Of a stretch of 64,000 nucleotides of DNA, positions 26,821 to 38,700 are shown one piece after another. Positions within the stretch are counted from its first letter, which is position 1; each line of letters opens with the position of its first letter. The DNA is taken from positions 1-64,000 of the forward strand of contig JALWGC010000003.1 of assembly GCA_027038835.1 (NCBI GenBank), written 5' to 3'. This stretch comes from Helicobacteraceae bacterium. Lineage in GTDB: Bacteria > Campylobacterota > Campylobacteria > Campylobacterales > Sulfurimonadaceae. The notes under the pieces were generated by a model that worked only from the letters and a program-made list of their open reading frames with translations, ran no database searches and was not told the origin of the DNA. Made by a program: the position numbers and the translations under genes.

Positions 26821-28748
26821 TACTTTATAACCATAAAAAAGAATTTGTAGGGATCGATGATTCCGATCTTGAAACACTCGGCTTTTCGAGTTTGGTGGAA
26901 TTGCAAAACGAAGTGAGCGATTTTGCCGACTTGTTCGTCAAGACACCGGGTCATGTGCACAACTTTCAACATGTGCATTGGCTCGATTTTATAGCCAATA
27001 CCGACTCGATAGACGAAAACAGAGCTATTATAGAGGTAAACGGCAAGAACTACAAAGTGACGCTTGGATTGCAAAGAGTTTATTTCGTGGACGAGCCCGA
27101 GAAAAAGGGTTACGGTGTTGTTTTGAACATTCAAAGAGCGCTTGGCAAAGGGGAGGAAAACCGTTTTTCCACCGCCACCGCAACCCCGCCACCACCGCCA
27201 CCGCCCCCTCCACCTTCGGAACCGGAAATCACCGCAACACCCCAAGAGACTACGCCAATGCGAAACGACGAAGCACTCGAAGATATGTACGCTCCTTCAA
27301 ATGCTTCGTTGCAAGAGAACGACGATGCCATTGAGATAGGGCTCGATCTTGATTTTGACGATGAGGTTGCAGAAAAAACTCCGCAAACATCGGCGCCATC
27401 GCCTAAAGAGGATGAAGCGATCGATTTGCACATACCGCAAGAACAAAACGATGTTTCGGTGCAAAAGCCGCAACCGCAGCAGAGTGTCGGCGTTGTCGTC
27501 GCAGATGAGGACGACAAGTTCAAAGACTACCATTTCGATCCGGAATTCGCGGCAAAAGAGCTTGGATTGCCGGTCGATTTGGTCGAAGAGTTCATTGAAG
27601 ATTTCATCGCTCAGTCGGACGAGTTTAAACCGCAGCTTTACGAAGCGCTCGATATCGGCAGAATGGACCAGTTGCGTATGCTCTCGCACAAGCTCAAGGG
27701 TGTCGCGGCGAATTTGCGTATCGAAGACGCTTTGGATGCGCTCATTACCATCAACACTTCCGACGATGTAGATTTGGTCAAGTACAAGCTTGACTACTAC
27801 TACGGCGTCATTATGAAAAAACTCGCCGGTGAAGAAGTAGTGTTCCAGACTCCGAGTGAAGCAACTCCACAAACAAACACTCCGCAGAGTGAACAAACGA
27901 TACAAGCTCCAAAAGAGGAAGAATCGCTTCCGCCGCTAAAGGAAGAAAAACCGCAACAGCCGGTTCAAGAAGAGGAGGAAGAGGAGCTGCTATCTCTTGA
28001 GATGGAAGAAGAACCGGTCTTGCCAAGCAAACCGCAAGCCACCGTGCAAGAAGAAGTGAAAGAGGAGGAAGAACCGCTTTCTTTGGAACTCGATGACGAG
28101 GAGATAGAACCGTTGTCGCTCGATGACGAACTCGAGCCGCTTGTACTCGAAGAACCGCAAGAGGAAAAACCGGCTCCTCAACCGCAAAGAGAACCTAAAA
28201 GAGTGGAAGAGGAGCTTGGAGCGCTCTTGCTCGATGAGGTAGAAGAAACACCGCCTGCGCCAAAACGACAGCCTAAGGTGGAAGAAAAACCAAGCGAGCC
28301 GTCGTTGTCGCTCGATGACGAGTTGGAATCGCTTTCGATAGATGAAAAAGAGCTCGAATCGTTGCTTGTTGAAGAAGAGAGTGTACAACCAAGCGTCGAA
28401 GCGGATGTTGCGACGCCTGCTGCAAGCTCGAGCTCAAGTGAAGAGTTTAGCATAGATAAGCAGATTGCAGCCAAAGAGCTCGGACTCGATATCCAAACAT
28501 ACGAAGAGATGCTTGGATATTTCGTAAACGATGCGATAGTGGATATGGCGCAACTCCAAGCGGCATCTTTGCAAAACAACGACAAAAAGATGAGGCACTA
28601 CGCTTTGCGCCTCAAAGGGATGAGTGACAATATGCACCTCAAAGAGCTTTCAAGCGATTTCGAAGCGCTTATTAGAGGTTCGAAAACCAAGGATGGTTTG
28701 ATAGAGTCTATCAAGCGAAAATTGGATTCTATAAGTAGGATGGTATAA
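26817..28748 (+). CDS. Multi-domain Hpt (histidine phosphotransfer) protein with a degenerate second Hpt
   Basis: A 643-residue protein. An N-terminal domain of about 115 residues of unknown type leads into a proline stretch of ten. A first Hpt domain lies at about 245-335 with the phosphoacceptor H291 in [12 protein letters not shown] long Glu/Pro-rich linker (about 345-545) is strongly acidic, and a second Hpt-like domain lies at about 550-643. In the second, the position equivalent to H291 is Leu597 ([10 protein letters not shown]), with a His three residues earlier. The linker is built of repeated EEP/LSLDDE-type units. It probably passes phosphate between the hybrid kinase and the response regulator that follow. 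Confidence 0.85.
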   Translation: MILYNHKKEFVGIDDSDLETLGFSSLVELQNEVSDFADLFVKTPGHVHNFQHVHWLDFIANTDSIDENRAIIEVNGKNYKVTLGLQRVYFVDEPEKKGYGVVLNIQRALGKGEENRFSTATATPPPPPPPPPPSEPEITATPQETTPMRNDEALEDMYAPSNASLQENDDAIEIGLDLDFDDEVAEKTPQTSAPSPKEDEAIDLHIPQEQNDVSVQKPQPQQSVGVVVADEDDKFKDYHFDPEFAAKELGLPVDLVEEFIEDFIAQSDEFKPQLYEALDIGRMDQLRMLSHKLKGVAANLRIEDALDALITINTSDDVDLVKYKLDYYYGVIMKKLAGEEVVFQTPSEATPQTNTPQSEQTIQAPKEEESLPPLKEEKPQQPVQEEEEEELLSLEMEEEPVLPSKPQATVQEEVKEEEEPLSLELDDEEIEPLSLDDELEPLVLEEPQEEKPAPQPQREPKRVEEELGALLLDEVEETPPAPKRQPKVEEKPSEPSLSLDDELESLSIDEKELESLLVEEESVQPSVEADVATPAASSSSSEEFSIDKQIAAKELGLDIQTYEEMLGYFVNDAIVDMAQLQAASLQNNDKKMRHYALRLKGMSDNMHLKELSSDFEALIRGSKTKDGLIESIKRKLDSISRMV

Positions 28749-28750
28749 AG

Positions 28751-31700
28751 ATGAAAATAGGACTCAAGAACAGATTACGCCTTATCAGTTTGGTACCGCT
28801 TGTGATGCTTTTCGCGATCGCGAGTTATTTCGTTTATACGTCGTACCAAAGCTACGTCAATGCCGAAAAGCTCAAAAGTAAGCTTGTTGAGAACAAGCAC
28901 CTTAGTGATATGCTAACCGAAGTGGCGCGTGAAAGGGGTATGAGCGCGATGTATCTGGGGAAACCGTCGGATGCGATTCTCACTTCTTTGAAAAAGCAAA
29001 GAAGAATCACCGACGCATCGATACAAAAAACCCTCTCTTTCATCGAGCAAGAAGCCCAAAGTGACAAAGCGCTCAAAGAGCAGTTTCTAAAACGTTTCGA
29101 CGCGCTCTATACGAAAATAAAGAAAATCCGTTCGCTTGTAGATAAGCGGGATATCGAATTTTCCGATATGTTCCAACTCTATTCCAACTCTCAAGCGGCA
29201 CTTATCGGTAGGATGGAAAGGCTCGAGCTCAAGAATATCGACTCCACCATCTCGAAACTCTTTTCGGTTTATATCGCATTTATCAAAGCCAAAGAGTATA
29301 GCGGTATAGAACGGGGATACGTTTCTTATGTTCTAGCGAAACAAACACCGATGGAAGAGGAAGAGATCAGTAACCTTCTTTCCATTATCGGTAAAGCGGA
29401 TGCCATCGGTTATGCCGCTTTGCAAACATCTGCCATAAAGAAACAACTCGATGATATTTTCAACGATGAAGATACCAAAGAGCTTTTCGAAGATATCAAC
29501 GCAGAGAGAACCAACATCCTCGCCGTTGCGAAAGACGGTGATTACGATATCACTCCGGGTGTATGGTTCGCGATGATTTCGGAAAAGATCAAGCTTCTTA
29601 CAAAAGCGGAGAACATCCTCTCCAAGGCGATGGATGAACGAGCAGAAGAGATTCAAACAAGTTCTATTCAAATTCTCGTAGTTTCAATCACCATTTGGAT
29701 CATCGCTATTTTGTTGGCGTTGCTTGGGTATATCATCTCCAACCAAATCGCCAAAAACATCAAAGGGTTGCAAGAAGTTCTTGTCAAGGCTGCAGAAGAT
29801 ACCGGCGGTGCATCCGCGTTCGATATCGACCTCGATACCACAGAAGGTACGGCACAGGCATACAAACTTCTCGAGCGTATTATCGAGCAGACACAACAAG
29901 ATAAAGAGGCAGCACTCGAAGCCAACGAAGCCAAGTCGATGTTCTTGGCGAACATGTCGCATGAAATCCGTACGCCGCTTAACGGTATCGTCGGTTTTAC
30001 CGAGCTTTTGAAAGATACCGGTCTAAACGAAGAGCAGATGGAGTTTGTCGAGATTATCGAAAAATCTTCGGAAAACCTGCTTGAGATTATCAACAACATT
30101 CTCGACCTCTCGAAAATCGAAAGCAACAAACTCGAGATCGAAGATATCGTCTTCAATCCGATCGAAGAGTTCGAAAGTGCGGTCGAAGTGTACGCGGTAC
30201 GTGCGAGCGAGAAAAATATCGACCTTGGAACGTTTATCGACCCACGTTTGGAATCACCGCTCAAAGGGGACCCGACCAAGCTCAAAGAGGTTCTTATCAA
30301 CCTTCTTTCCAACGCCGTCAAGTTTACCAGCAGCGGTGGAGCGATCAATGTCGAGATTCGCGAAGTGGAGTCTATTCACGATGGATTCAGACGGGTTCAC
30401 TTCCAAGTTCAAGACAGCGGTATCGGTGTAACGAGCGAGCAAAAAGCGCGTATTTTCGAAGCGTTCTCCCAAGCCGATACTTCCATTACGAGAAAATACG
30501 GCGGTACCGGGCTTGGACTTACCATCTCGAGCCGTTTCATCGAACTTATGGGCGGTCAGCTCGATTTGGAATCGGAGCCGGGTGAGGGGACTACGTTCTT
30601 CTTTACCATCGACTTCGAAGAGGTGGAGTCCAAAGAGGAGACGAAAGAAGGGAAATTCTCCCATCTCAACGCGCTTATACTCGAAAATCCTCATAGACAG
30701 AAAAAGCAAGAAGAGTATCTCAAAGAGTACCTCGATTATTATGGAGTGAAATACACTTTGAGTGACAGCTTCGAGCGTTTGGAAGAGAGTGTCAAAGCGA
30801 AACACTACTCCTTGATGTATATCGATTACGACTATCTTGGCGGCGATGAGATAATAGAAGCGAGCAAATTGCCGACATCGCTCGTGCTTCTTACCAAGTC
30901 GTTCAACATGAAAAAGATAGAATCACTCGGTGTCAACCTTTACAAAACGATTTACGAGCCTGTAACGACGTCCAAAGTGTTGCGCTCGCTCGAAGATTAC
31001 CGTAAAAAAGAGCTTCATGAGGAATCAGGCGATTACAACGAAGTGAAAAAAGAACCTAAGAAAGTCGTTTCGGTGGCTTCTGGAGAAGCTAGGTTCAAAG
31101 CCAAGGTACTCGTTGCTGAAGACAATATCATCAACCAAAAACTTATCAAGCGCACACTTGAGGATTTGGGACTTGAAGTGGGCATAGCCAGCAATGGACT
31201 CGAAGCGTTCCAAAAACGAAAAGACGGTGATTTCGATTTGGTCTTTATGGATATTCAGATGCCGTTTTTAGACGGTGTCGAAGCGACGAAAGAGATTCTC
31301 GCTTGGGAAGAAGAATTCCACAAAGAACACATACCTATAGTCGCACTTACAGCCAATGCACTAAAAGGGGATAGAGAGCGTTTCCTTGCAGCAGGATTGG
31401 ATGAATACACGACTAAGCCGCTCATTCGTCAGGAAATAGTCGCTATTTTGGAGCATTTTCTCGCAGACCACATTGTAGCCGAGGGGGAGGAAAATGCACC
31501 AAGTGAAAATTCAAAAAGCGAAGCACCTAAGCAACCTCAAGAGGAGATCGAAGCGGTTGAACCTGTAGAGGAAATCGAGTCTATTTCACTCGATTTGGAA
31601 GTGCCGGAGGCGGCATCGCCAAACACGCAAAAGGTCGAAGAAACTAAAAACGATAAAGGGAATCTTGATATAGTGATTTTGAAAAAGACTCCATTTGAAA

Positions 31701-32005
31701 CCGACCTTGTGGCGAAAATTGTGGAAAAACTCGGCTATAGCGTTGAAAGAGCGAAATCTCAAGAAGAGCTGTTGTCGATTTTAGAACAAAACGAACTCAA
31801 AGGGGTGTTTGTCGATTACGAAGTTGAGGATTTAAATTTAGGTGCTTTGAAAGCGCATTTGGGTGGCGCCAAACTGGTGATTTTCAAAGACGCTGTAAGC
31901 GATACGGATGAATCTATCGTAAGCGTTGCCGATGAGATTATCGACAATGCGGTTAGTAAAGATTTGTTACGATTGTTACTTGAAAAAATTATAAAGCGAG
32001 GATAA
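28751..32005 (+). CDS. Hybrid sensor histidine kinase with NIT-type sensor and receiver domains
   Basis: A 1084-residue membrane kinase. Transmembrane helix 1 at about 10-30, a periplasmic NIT-like helical domain with [20 protein letters not shown], and helix 2 at about 303-325. The HisKA domain carries H404 in [12 protein letters not shown], and the ATPase has the [10 protein letters not shown] loop near residue 584. A degenerate receiver-like segment (about 638-750) is followed by a good receiver with D834 (LVFMDIQMP) and TKPL, and a second weak receiver-like segment at the C-terminus. NIT domains sense nitrate/nitrite in characterised proteins; the ligand here is unknown. It follows the Hpt gene by two bases. 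Confidence 0.93.
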   Translation: MKIGLKNRLRLISLVPLVMLFAIASYFVYTSYQSYVNAEKLKSKLVENKHLSDMLTEVARERGMSAMYLGKPSDAILTSLKKQRRITDASIQKTLSFIEQEAQSDKALKEQFLKRFDALYTKIKKIRSLVDKRDIEFSDMFQLYSNSQAALIGRMERLELKNIDSTISKLFSVYIAFIKAKEYSGIERGYVSYVLAKQTPMEEEEISNLLSIIGKADAIGYAALQTSAIKKQLDDIFNDEDTKELFEDINAERTNILAVAKDGDYDITPGVWFAMISEKIKLLTKAENILSKAMDERAEEIQTSSIQILVVSITIWIIAILLALLGYIISNQIAKNIKGLQEVLVKAAEDTGGASAFDIDLDTTEGTAQAYKLLERIIEQTQQDKEAALEANEAKSMFLANMSHEIRTPLNGIVGFTELLKDTGLNEEQMEFVEIIEKSSENLLEIINNILDLSKIESNKLEIEDIVFNPIEEFESAVEVYAVRASEKNIDLGTFIDPRLESPLKGDPTKLKEVLINLLSNAVKFTSSGGAINVEIREVESIHDGFRRVHFQVQDSGIGVTSEQKARIFEAFSQADTSITRKYGGTGLGLTISSRFIELMGGQLDLESEPGEGTTFFFTIDFEEVESKEETKEGKFSHLNALILENPHRQKKQEEYLKEYLDYYGVKYTLSDSFERLEESVKAKHYSLMYIDYDYLGGDEIIEASKLPTSLVLLTKSFNMKKIESLGVNLYKTIYEPVTTSKVLRSLEDYRKKELHEESGDYNEVKKEPKKVVSVASGEARFKAKVLVAEDNIINQKLIKRTLEDLGLEVGIASNGLEAFQKRKDGDFDLVFMDIQMPFLDGVEATKEILAWEEEFHKEHIPIVALTANALKGDRERFLAAGLDEYTTKPLIRQEIVAILEHFLADHIVAEGEENAPSENSKSEAPKQPQEEIEAVEPVEEIESISLDLEVPEAASPNTQKVEETKNDKGNLDIVILKKTPFETDLVAKIVEKLGYSVERAKSQEELLSILEQNELKGVFVDYEVEDLNLGALKAHLGGAKLVIFKDAVSDTDESIVSVADEIIDNAVSKDLLRLLLEKIIKRG

Positions 32006-32006
32006 T

Positions 32007-32384
32007 ATGAATAGAGAAGATTTGGTTGTTTTGGCCGTCGATGACGATATAATCAATTTGAAGCTTTTGAAATCTATGTTGCTAAAAACAGGAAAAGTAA
32101 AAGAGGTAATCGAGGCTAAAAACGGAAGCGACGCTATAGGAGTGCTAAAAAGTAGAGAAGATATAGACTTGATTCTTCTTGATATTATCATGCCGATAAT
32201 GAACGGTATAGAGGTGCTTAAAGTTGTGCGCGCGGACGACTCGCTACGTCAGTTGCCTATTATCGTTTTGACGACTGACGAGACGAAAAAAGTCGAAGCG
32301 CTCGACCATGGAGCCAACGGCTTTTTGACAAAACCGATACGCAACGACGAGCTTATAAAGCAGATTTCCCAAATGATAGTCTAA
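32007..32384 (+). CDS. Single-domain response regulator (CheY-like)
   Basis: 125 residues forming one receiver domain and nothing else. The acidic pocket is VDDD at residues 11-14, the phosphoacceptor is D59 (LILLDIIMP), and the switch Thr and Lys are in LTTD and TKPI. It has no DNA-binding or enzyme output, so it must act by protein contact or as a relay step. It begins one base after the kinase stop and closes the operon. Confidence 0.92.
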   Translation: MNREDLVVLAVDDDIINLKLLKSMLLKTGKVKEVIEAKNGSDAIGVLKSREDIDLILLDIIMPIMNGIEVLKVVRADDSLRQLPIIVLTTDETKKVEALDHGANGFLTKPIRNDELIKQISQMIV

Positions 32385-32387
32385 GCT

Positions 32388-34811
32388 CTATACAAGAGCT
32401 TTTTCTATCACCTCTTCTATACGCGAAACAGGGGTGATTGCAAGGGCATCTTTGACCTCTTGCGGTATTTCATCCAAATCCCTTTCGAAATTTTTCTTCG
32501 GTATAAGCGCTTCACGGATTTCGGCTTTGTAAGCGGCTATAAGTTTTTCTTTCAGACCACCAATTGGCAGGACGTTTCCGCTTAGACTCACCTCTCCGGT
32601 CATCGCTACATCGCCACGTACTTTTTTCGAACTGAGAATCGAAGCTATGGCGCTGACCATGGCGATTCCCGCACTCGGTCCGTCTTTTGGAGTCGCTCCG
32701 TCTGGAACGTGGAGGTGGAGGTCGTAGCGTTTGTACACTTCGCTTGGGTCTATTTCTTTGTTCTCCTCTTTTTCTTTGAGGGTTTTTGGTATCTCTTTTT
32801 GCGCTATATCGAGTTTGCGTGTATCTATAAGGGTTTTGACGACACTAAAAGCGATGCGCGCCGACTCTTTCATCACTTCCCCAAGACTACCCGTTAGTTG
32901 TAAACTTCCTTTGCCTTTAATGCGTATAGACTCTATCTTGAGCACATCACCCCCCACAGAAGTCCATGCCAAGCCGTTGACGATGCCGACAAGGGGTTTT
33001 TTCTCCACTCTTTCTATTTCGAAAACCGTTTTTTCGAAATAGGTTTTGAGATTTTTTAGCGTAACGGAGACTTTCTTTTTCTCTGGATTTTCCAAAAGTT
33101 CACGCGCGGCTTTTCGACACATCTGCGCTATCTTGCGGCGAAGATTACGCACACCCGCTTCACGCGTGTAGCTATGGATAAGCTCTTTAAGAGCGGAGTC
33201 GCTGATGCTTATTTCGCTTTTTTTCAGTCCGTGCTTTTTCATCTCTTGAGGAATAAGATATTTTTTGGCTATTTCGAACTTTTCGCTTGGTGTGTATGAG
33301 CTGACGAATATGAACTCCATTCTATCACGAAGCGGTGCCGGAATACGCCCGACGTCGTTGGCGGTCGCAATGAAGATAACGTTGCTTAGGTCTATGTCGA
33401 AGTTGAGATAGTAGTCCCTAAAGGCGCTGTTTTGTTCCGGGTCGAGAATCTCCAAAAGTGCCGAAGTGGGATCGCCTCTGTGGGAGATGCCGACTTTGTC
33501 TATTTCATCCAGCACCATCACCGGATCCATCTCCTTGGCGTCGATAAGCCCTTGAACGATGCGACCGGGCATCGCACCGACATAGGTACGTCTGTGTCCT
33601 CGAAGTTCGTTGACATCCTCGAGTCCACCAAGCGCTATACGCACAAGACTGCGTCCAAGAGCCTTGGAGATGGAGTTGGCAAGAGAGGTCTTTCCAACCC
33701 CCGGAGGTCCTGCAAAACACAAAATCGCACCATCGCCTTGTTCGTTCTTTTTGCCGCGAAGCTCCAAAAGCTCCTTGACGGCAAAATACTCCACTATCCG
33801 TTCCTTGGGTTTTTCGAGTGAATAGTGGTCTTCATCGAGCTGCTCTTTGACCTTTTTGATATCGAGCATTTTCGAAGAGAATTCCCCAAAAGGGATATCG
33901 AGCACGAAATCGAGGTAGGTTTGGGTCATACTTGCATCGCTTGAGTCCGGATGCATCCGCGCATACCGCTCTATTTGCTTGGCGATTTCGTTGTAAGCGT
34001 CTTCGCTCATTTTCTCTTTTTTCGCTTCGAGCTTTTTCCAGTACTCTTCTATTTCATCATCTCGCGCACTATCGATACCGAGTTCTTTTTGTATCTCTTT
34101 GAGTTGTTCTTTGAGGAAGTACTCTTTGTTGACCTGCTCGATTTTGTTGTGTACTTTGGAGCGAATCTCTTTTTGGAGTTTGTTGGCTTCTATCTCTTCT
34201 ATAAGGTAGTCGATAAGCAGGAAAAAGCGGTTTTCGGTGTTCTCCTCTATGAAAAGTTTATACGCTTGCTCTTTTTTGAGCTTGATGGTACTGGCTATAA
34301 GGTCGATGATACGGTTGTAGTCGTGATTCTCCTCGATGGTTCGAAGCAAATCGGGCGGAAAATAGTTCGTGATTTGGGACAAGGTTCTCACCTTTTCGCG
34401 AACTATCGCCAAAATCGCTTCGGCTTTGATATCGTCAAGAGGGGTCGGGATGATGGTATCGACATGCGCTATGAGCGGATCGGAAGCTACGGGATGGAGA
34501 ATCTTCGCGCGCGAGAGCCCTTGGAAAAGGATTTTGACCCTACCATCAGGCAGCGAAACCTTGCGCATGATATTACCGACGACCCCGGCGTCGTAGATGA
34601 CATCGAAACTGCGCTCCCCTTCATGGGAAGGTTTTGTCGGCGTTACCATCACGAGCGTGTTGTCGTGCATCGCCGTATTGACCGCTTTGATGTTGGCGTC
34701 GTCGGACAAAAAGATAGGCGATATCATAAACGGATAAAGAAAGATATCGTCCTCTGCGACTATCGGGATGTCTGCTGGAAGTTCTGCGTAGTTACTTAGT
34801 TTCATCTTCAC
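32388..34811 (-). CDS. lon: ATP-dependent Lon protease
   Basis: An 807-residue cytoplasmic AAA+ protease that removes misfolded and regulatory proteins. N-terminal substrate domain with PFMISPIF, Walker A GPPGVGKT, Walker B VMVLDEID, and C-terminal serine protease domain with the catalytic Ser in GATPKDGPSAGIAM and Lys further on. The ATG at 34805 or 34811 is possible (M-K-M). It overlaps the bamD gene upstream by 20 bases; the bamD-lon pair also exists in H. pylori. It converges on the response regulator with three bases between stops. Confidence 0.96.
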   Translation of the reverse strand: MKMKLSNYAELPADIPIVAEDDIFLYPFMISPIFLSDDANIKAVNTAMHDNTLVMVTPTKPSHEGERSFDVIYDAGVVGNIMRKVSLPDGRVKILFQGLSRAKILHPVASDPLIAHVDTIIPTPLDDIKAEAILAIVREKVRTLSQITNYFPPDLLRTIEENHDYNRIIDLIASTIKLKKEQAYKLFIEENTENRFFLLIDYLIEEIEANKLQKEIRSKVHNKIEQVNKEYFLKEQLKEIQKELGIDSARDDEIEEYWKKLEAKKEKMSEDAYNEIAKQIERYARMHPDSSDASMTQTYLDFVLDIPFGEFSSKMLDIKKVKEQLDEDHYSLEKPKERIVEYFAVKELLELRGKKNEQGDGAILCFAGPPGVGKTSLANSISKALGRSLVRIALGGLEDVNELRGHRRTYVGAMPGRIVQGLIDAKEMDPVMVLDEIDKVGISHRGDPTSALLEILDPEQNSAFRDYYLNFDIDLSNVIFIATANDVGRIPAPLRDRMEFIFVSSYTPSEKFEIAKKYLIPQEMKKHGLKKSEISISDSALKELIHSYTREAGVRNLRRKIAQMCRKAARELLENPEKKKVSVTLKNLKTYFEKTVFEIERVEKKPLVGIVNGLAWTSVGGDVLKIESIRIKGKGSLQLTGSLGEVMKESARIAFSVVKTLIDTRKLDIAQKEIPKTLKEKEENKEIDPSEVYKRYDLHLHVPDGATPKDGPSAGIAMVSAIASILSSKKVRGDVAMTGEVSLSGNVLPIGGLKEKLIAAYKAEIREALIPKKNFERDLDEIPQEVKDALAITPVSRIEEVIEKALV

Positions 34812-35553
34812 CTCTGTTATTTGTTTCGTTTAGGTCTTGAACGGAGTTTCTCGAAACGACACTTTGGGTGTCGGGTATCAAGAAAGCGTACCAACTGCTT
34901 GTGCCGTCCCCTTCGAACCATGCTCTATACCATGGAGTTTGAGCACGCTCGACTTCGCTCCAGTCTATCCATTTTTCATCCTCTTTTTGGAGGTAAAATT
35001 TCGCCGCTTTTGGTTTGTCGATACGCTCGTAGAGTGAAGCGACGGCATCGTTGAGTACCGCCTTTGCAAGCAATAGGCGCGTGAGCATCGAATCTACCGT
35101 ATAGTAATGCATCGAGTTTGGATAGTTACGTTTGAAATTTTTCGCCTCGATTATCGCTTCGTTTATGAGCGCTTGGTCGCGGCGCGGGTTTGGAAGGGAG
35201 AGGTACTTCGCTTTTATCTTGAGAAACTCCGCTTCCTCCTTGTCGCTTTCGTTCGAAGCGAAACGTTTCATGTACTCATCGAGATAATGTTCGCTTAAAA
35301 GATACTCTTCGTTGTACATGTGAGCAAGCGCCATGATAAGCGTCGCTTCGGGTAGAAGGGGTGAACCGATGTGCTCACCTTGTAAGGAACTATAGTAGTT
35401 GTCGGCACGGTCCAAGTCCCCTTCGGAGATCGAAGCGACCATTTTGGAATACCAATACAAAGCGGGTTTGTTGTACTCGTCCAAATCCTTGGAGCATCCG
35501 CCAAAAAAGAGCAGAAGCGTTGCCGTTAGGAGAATGTATTTCGTTATTTTCAA
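34792..35553 (-). CDS. bamD: Outer-membrane assembly lipoprotein BamD
   Basis: A 253-residue lipoprotein (lipobox LLLFFGGC, Cys20) with TPR-type helices (about 30-190) such as YWYSKMVASISEGDLDRADNYYSSL, matching BamD/ComL in length and layout. It belongs to the essential Bam complex that folds outer-membrane proteins. The C-terminal 50 residues, after YLQKEDEKW, are a polar tail beyond the usual repeats. Its promoter lies in the region before the divergent giant gene. Confidence 0.88.
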   Translation of the reverse strand: MKITKYILLTATLLLFFGGCSKDLDEYNKPALYWYSKMVASISEGDLDRADNYYSSLQGEHIGSPLLPEATLIMALAHMYNEEYLLSEHYLDEYMKRFASNESDKEEAEFLKIKAKYLSLPNPRRDQALINEAIIEAKNFKRNYPNSMHYYTVDSMLTRLLLAKAVLNDAVASLYERIDKPKAAKFYLQKEDEKWIDWSEVERAQTPWYRAWFEGDGTSSWYAFLIPDTQSVVSRNSVQDLNETNNRGEDETK

Positions 35554-35709
35554 AAGAGACCCTTTTTTTAGATGATATTTTATCGAAAAGTTGTATAACG
35601 AAGATTAAATTCTGGTCTTGTAGGGTTGGCAACAGCTAAATTTAGCGATATAGCGTTAATAAAACAATAAAATTGTTCTATTTTAGTTATATTTAAGATA
35701 TAAAAAGGG

Positions 35710-35766
35710 TATAATTGTGAGTTAGCGAGTATTTTTTGCTACGATAGCCCTACATAAGTGTGTAGG
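35710..35766 (+). promoter_or_regulatory. Promoter and leader hairpin of the first giant gene
   Basis: TATAAT at 35710-35715 follows an A/T-rich stretch, a typical epsilonproteobacterial sigma-70 promoter. In the leader, CCTACA (35749-35754) and TGTAGG (35761-35766) form a small hairpin 20 bases before the ATG. An AAGGAAGG ribosome site follows. I looked for a copy of the riboswitch seen before the second giant gene and did not find one. Confidence 0.6.
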
Positions 35767-35786
35767 AATAAAACCAAAAGGAAGGT

Positions 35787-38700
35787 ATGATGCAAAGGGT
35801 GTTTTTTATCATTTTGATTCTACTTTCGGTCAGTGCCGGCGCGTCTGCTAGATGTAACGGTTGCGACTGTAGTTTAGATACGCGAGCGAACGACAGTTCT
35901 CCCGGGGTCGCCATCCCGGAGTTGGATGGAGCGACGGATGATGTAACTAAATGTATAAGCGGGAGTTCAAGAAACGATGATAAGGATTATTATCATTTTA
36001 CGCTAGAGAGCGATGGGAAGTTGGAGATTACGACATCTTCTCCAAACGGTCATGACTATCATATGAAGATAAGATCGAATAAGCAGGGGACTTTGCTTAG
36101 CTACGATACCGCTCAAGATAGGTTGCTTTTTTATGATGTAACCGCCGGAGAGAAGATAACGGTTGAATTTGTAGAAACCGGAAGCGGTACGGATGAATAT
36201 GAAGCGACTTTCAAGTTCACGAAATCGGAATCGAGCGGGGGAGATTGTGGCGAATGTGATTGCACGTTGGATACGCCGGCGAACGACAGATCTCCTGGAG
36301 TCGCTATTCCGGAGTTGGATGGAGCGACAAGCGATGTAACGAAGTGTATAATCGGAAGTTCGGAGGACGACGATAAAGATTACTACCATTTTACCGTAGA
36401 AAAAGAGGGTAGACTCGATATCAATACATCTTCTCCAAATGGTCATGATTACCATATGGAAATCGTCTCAAGCGAGAATGGAACCTTATTGGAGTACGAT
36501 ACCGGTCAAAATAGAAATCTTTCCTATTACCTTTCCGAGGGTGAAAAGATAACGATTTTGTTGAAGGAAACCGGAGACGATTTGGATAAATATAAAATCG
36601 ATTTAAGTTTTACGACCGGTATTGTCATTGAAAATGCCGACGATCTTTGCTACGAAGAGAAAGAGTTGGAAGGAGTCTGTCAAGATATAGGTTTGTGTGG
36701 AGGGGGTCTTGGTTGTAAAACTATATACCCGATCAAAAATGTTGGAAGCGAAAATCTTTCAAGTGTAAAAATTGTTATTGAAGAGAGTGAACCGGGAGGA
36801 TCTTTGTTTAGCGATTGCGGTGTGGATCCTGAAGGAGCTGGAGAGTGTAGCAATCAAAGCGATCTCAATTTTGGACCAATTGGAGTGTTGGGGGGTGCGA
36901 CCGTTTACGATTTTAACAACGAGATAGCACCAAACGATAACAGTAACAAGTTTTGGTTTAAAACGAGGGTGTCGGGAAGCTGCTTTTCAAGCGAAGATAT
37001 CTATGCTAGTTATATCAAAAACGGCACTTCGCATCGAGGAAAGTTAAAACGATGCATCGTTGTCGGTAAAGGAAAGGACCGACCATTTAAGATCAGGAAT
37101 CCAGAGCCGACGCGTAATATAGTAGGGAACTATACGATAATAGGTAACAGCAACCAGTGTGCGTTGCATAGTACCAGAGTCACCCCCCCATGGACGGGAA
37201 AATGTTATCAGTCCTACAGCAACAAGCGTCCTTCACGTTATATAGATGTGGATGATGATGTTTCGACGAAAAACTCGACGACTTCCACTTTAAACATACC
37301 TAAAGGTTCTACCGTTGTTTGGGCAGGGCTTTACTGGCAAGGGGTAGTTCACAACTCTACGGTACGCGGTGACTTTATGGGAACATCAGGGCGAGCCAAT
37401 GGTGATACCATCAAGGGTGAGCCGCTGTTTAGTTCGGGTAGGCAAATCAATTTTGAAAAAGCCGGAAGTTCGTACGGTGCGGAGAAGGTTTTGTTCAAAC
37501 TTCCCGGAGGTACTTATACGGAAGTGACGGCGGATGTGTTTGATTATCATAACTTAGGGTATGCCGGGTTTAAGGATGTTACCGATATGTTGAATGCTTC
37601 CGACCCTAACGGTGTATATGCCGTAGCCGATATCAAGTCAAATCAAGGGGTTGAAGACAATCACGGAAATTATGCCGCGTGGTCGTTGGTGGTTATATAT
37701 AAAAACGCCAATGAAACATTTAAAAATATCAGTATTTTTGACGGTTATGCGACAGTCGATAGTCATTTTAACGAAGATCTTGTCGTTAAAGGTTTTTTAA
37801 CACCGAAAACGCCCCCAATCAATTCAAAGATCGCGATGTTCGCTACGGATGGTGACGACGACGAGAACTCTTTGACTGTCGTTTCGCAAAGAGGGAAAAG
37901 TACAAAAATAGAAAATCAAGATCACCCCGGGCATTATCTATTTGATTCGACCATTTCGAATTCGATAGTGCGCAATCCAAATACAACAAGCCTTCGTACC
38001 GATTTGAAAATTTTGGATCTAGTCGATGTTTTAGGACCTACTGAAACAGAAGCGATACTAAAGCCGCGTACCAATGGGGATCGATATACTCCATCCTTTT
38101 TTATTATGTCTGCAGATCTGCGAACCATTGATTTATGCTACGACTATACGTATGGACAAGGTGGTTTTTTTCAGACGGCGCCAAGTATCAAGCCTACAAA
38201 AATCGAAGGAACATTCGATAGTTCAAAACCGATCAATGTTAAATTCTATTTGAAAAATCAAGAGAATTCCGATGTTACGATCGAAAATCTAACTGTTAAT
38301 ATAGAAGATATTAATACTTCGCAAGCCACATATAAAAGAGATACGACTTATGTAACGGTACCGGGAAGCTCTGAACGAACTTTTGTAAAAGATAGTGGAA
38401 GAAAAATTTCGGATGAATACGATAAGGATATCCCCATAGGAGATGTTAATTCGATGGAATATTTCTATACCTATTTTAGTCTTGATCCAAAAAAACCGGA
38501 TATTGAATTCCCTTTACATATTACCTTTAAATATAATTTGATCGTTAAAATAGATAATGAAGTGCTTAGGCTTGATGATTCCAGTGTTAGTATAGAAAAT
38601 ATGAATCCATGCCAAGCAACCAATGGGTACAAGCCTGTACCGGGTCGTTTCAACGTCGTTCACCAAGCGTATAAAAATACCAACTTGAGTTCTGGATACT

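Noticed and set aside
27181-27215. Short CCN repeat looking like a DNA microsatellite
   Set aside because: It codes for ten prolines in the Hpt protein with mixed third bases; it is a protein linker, not a phase-variable tract.
35554-35786. A second riboswitch copy before giant gene 1
   Set aside because: I looked for the GGGACG-AAAGCC core and the GCCAAACC segment and found neither; only a TATAAT and a small hairpin are present.
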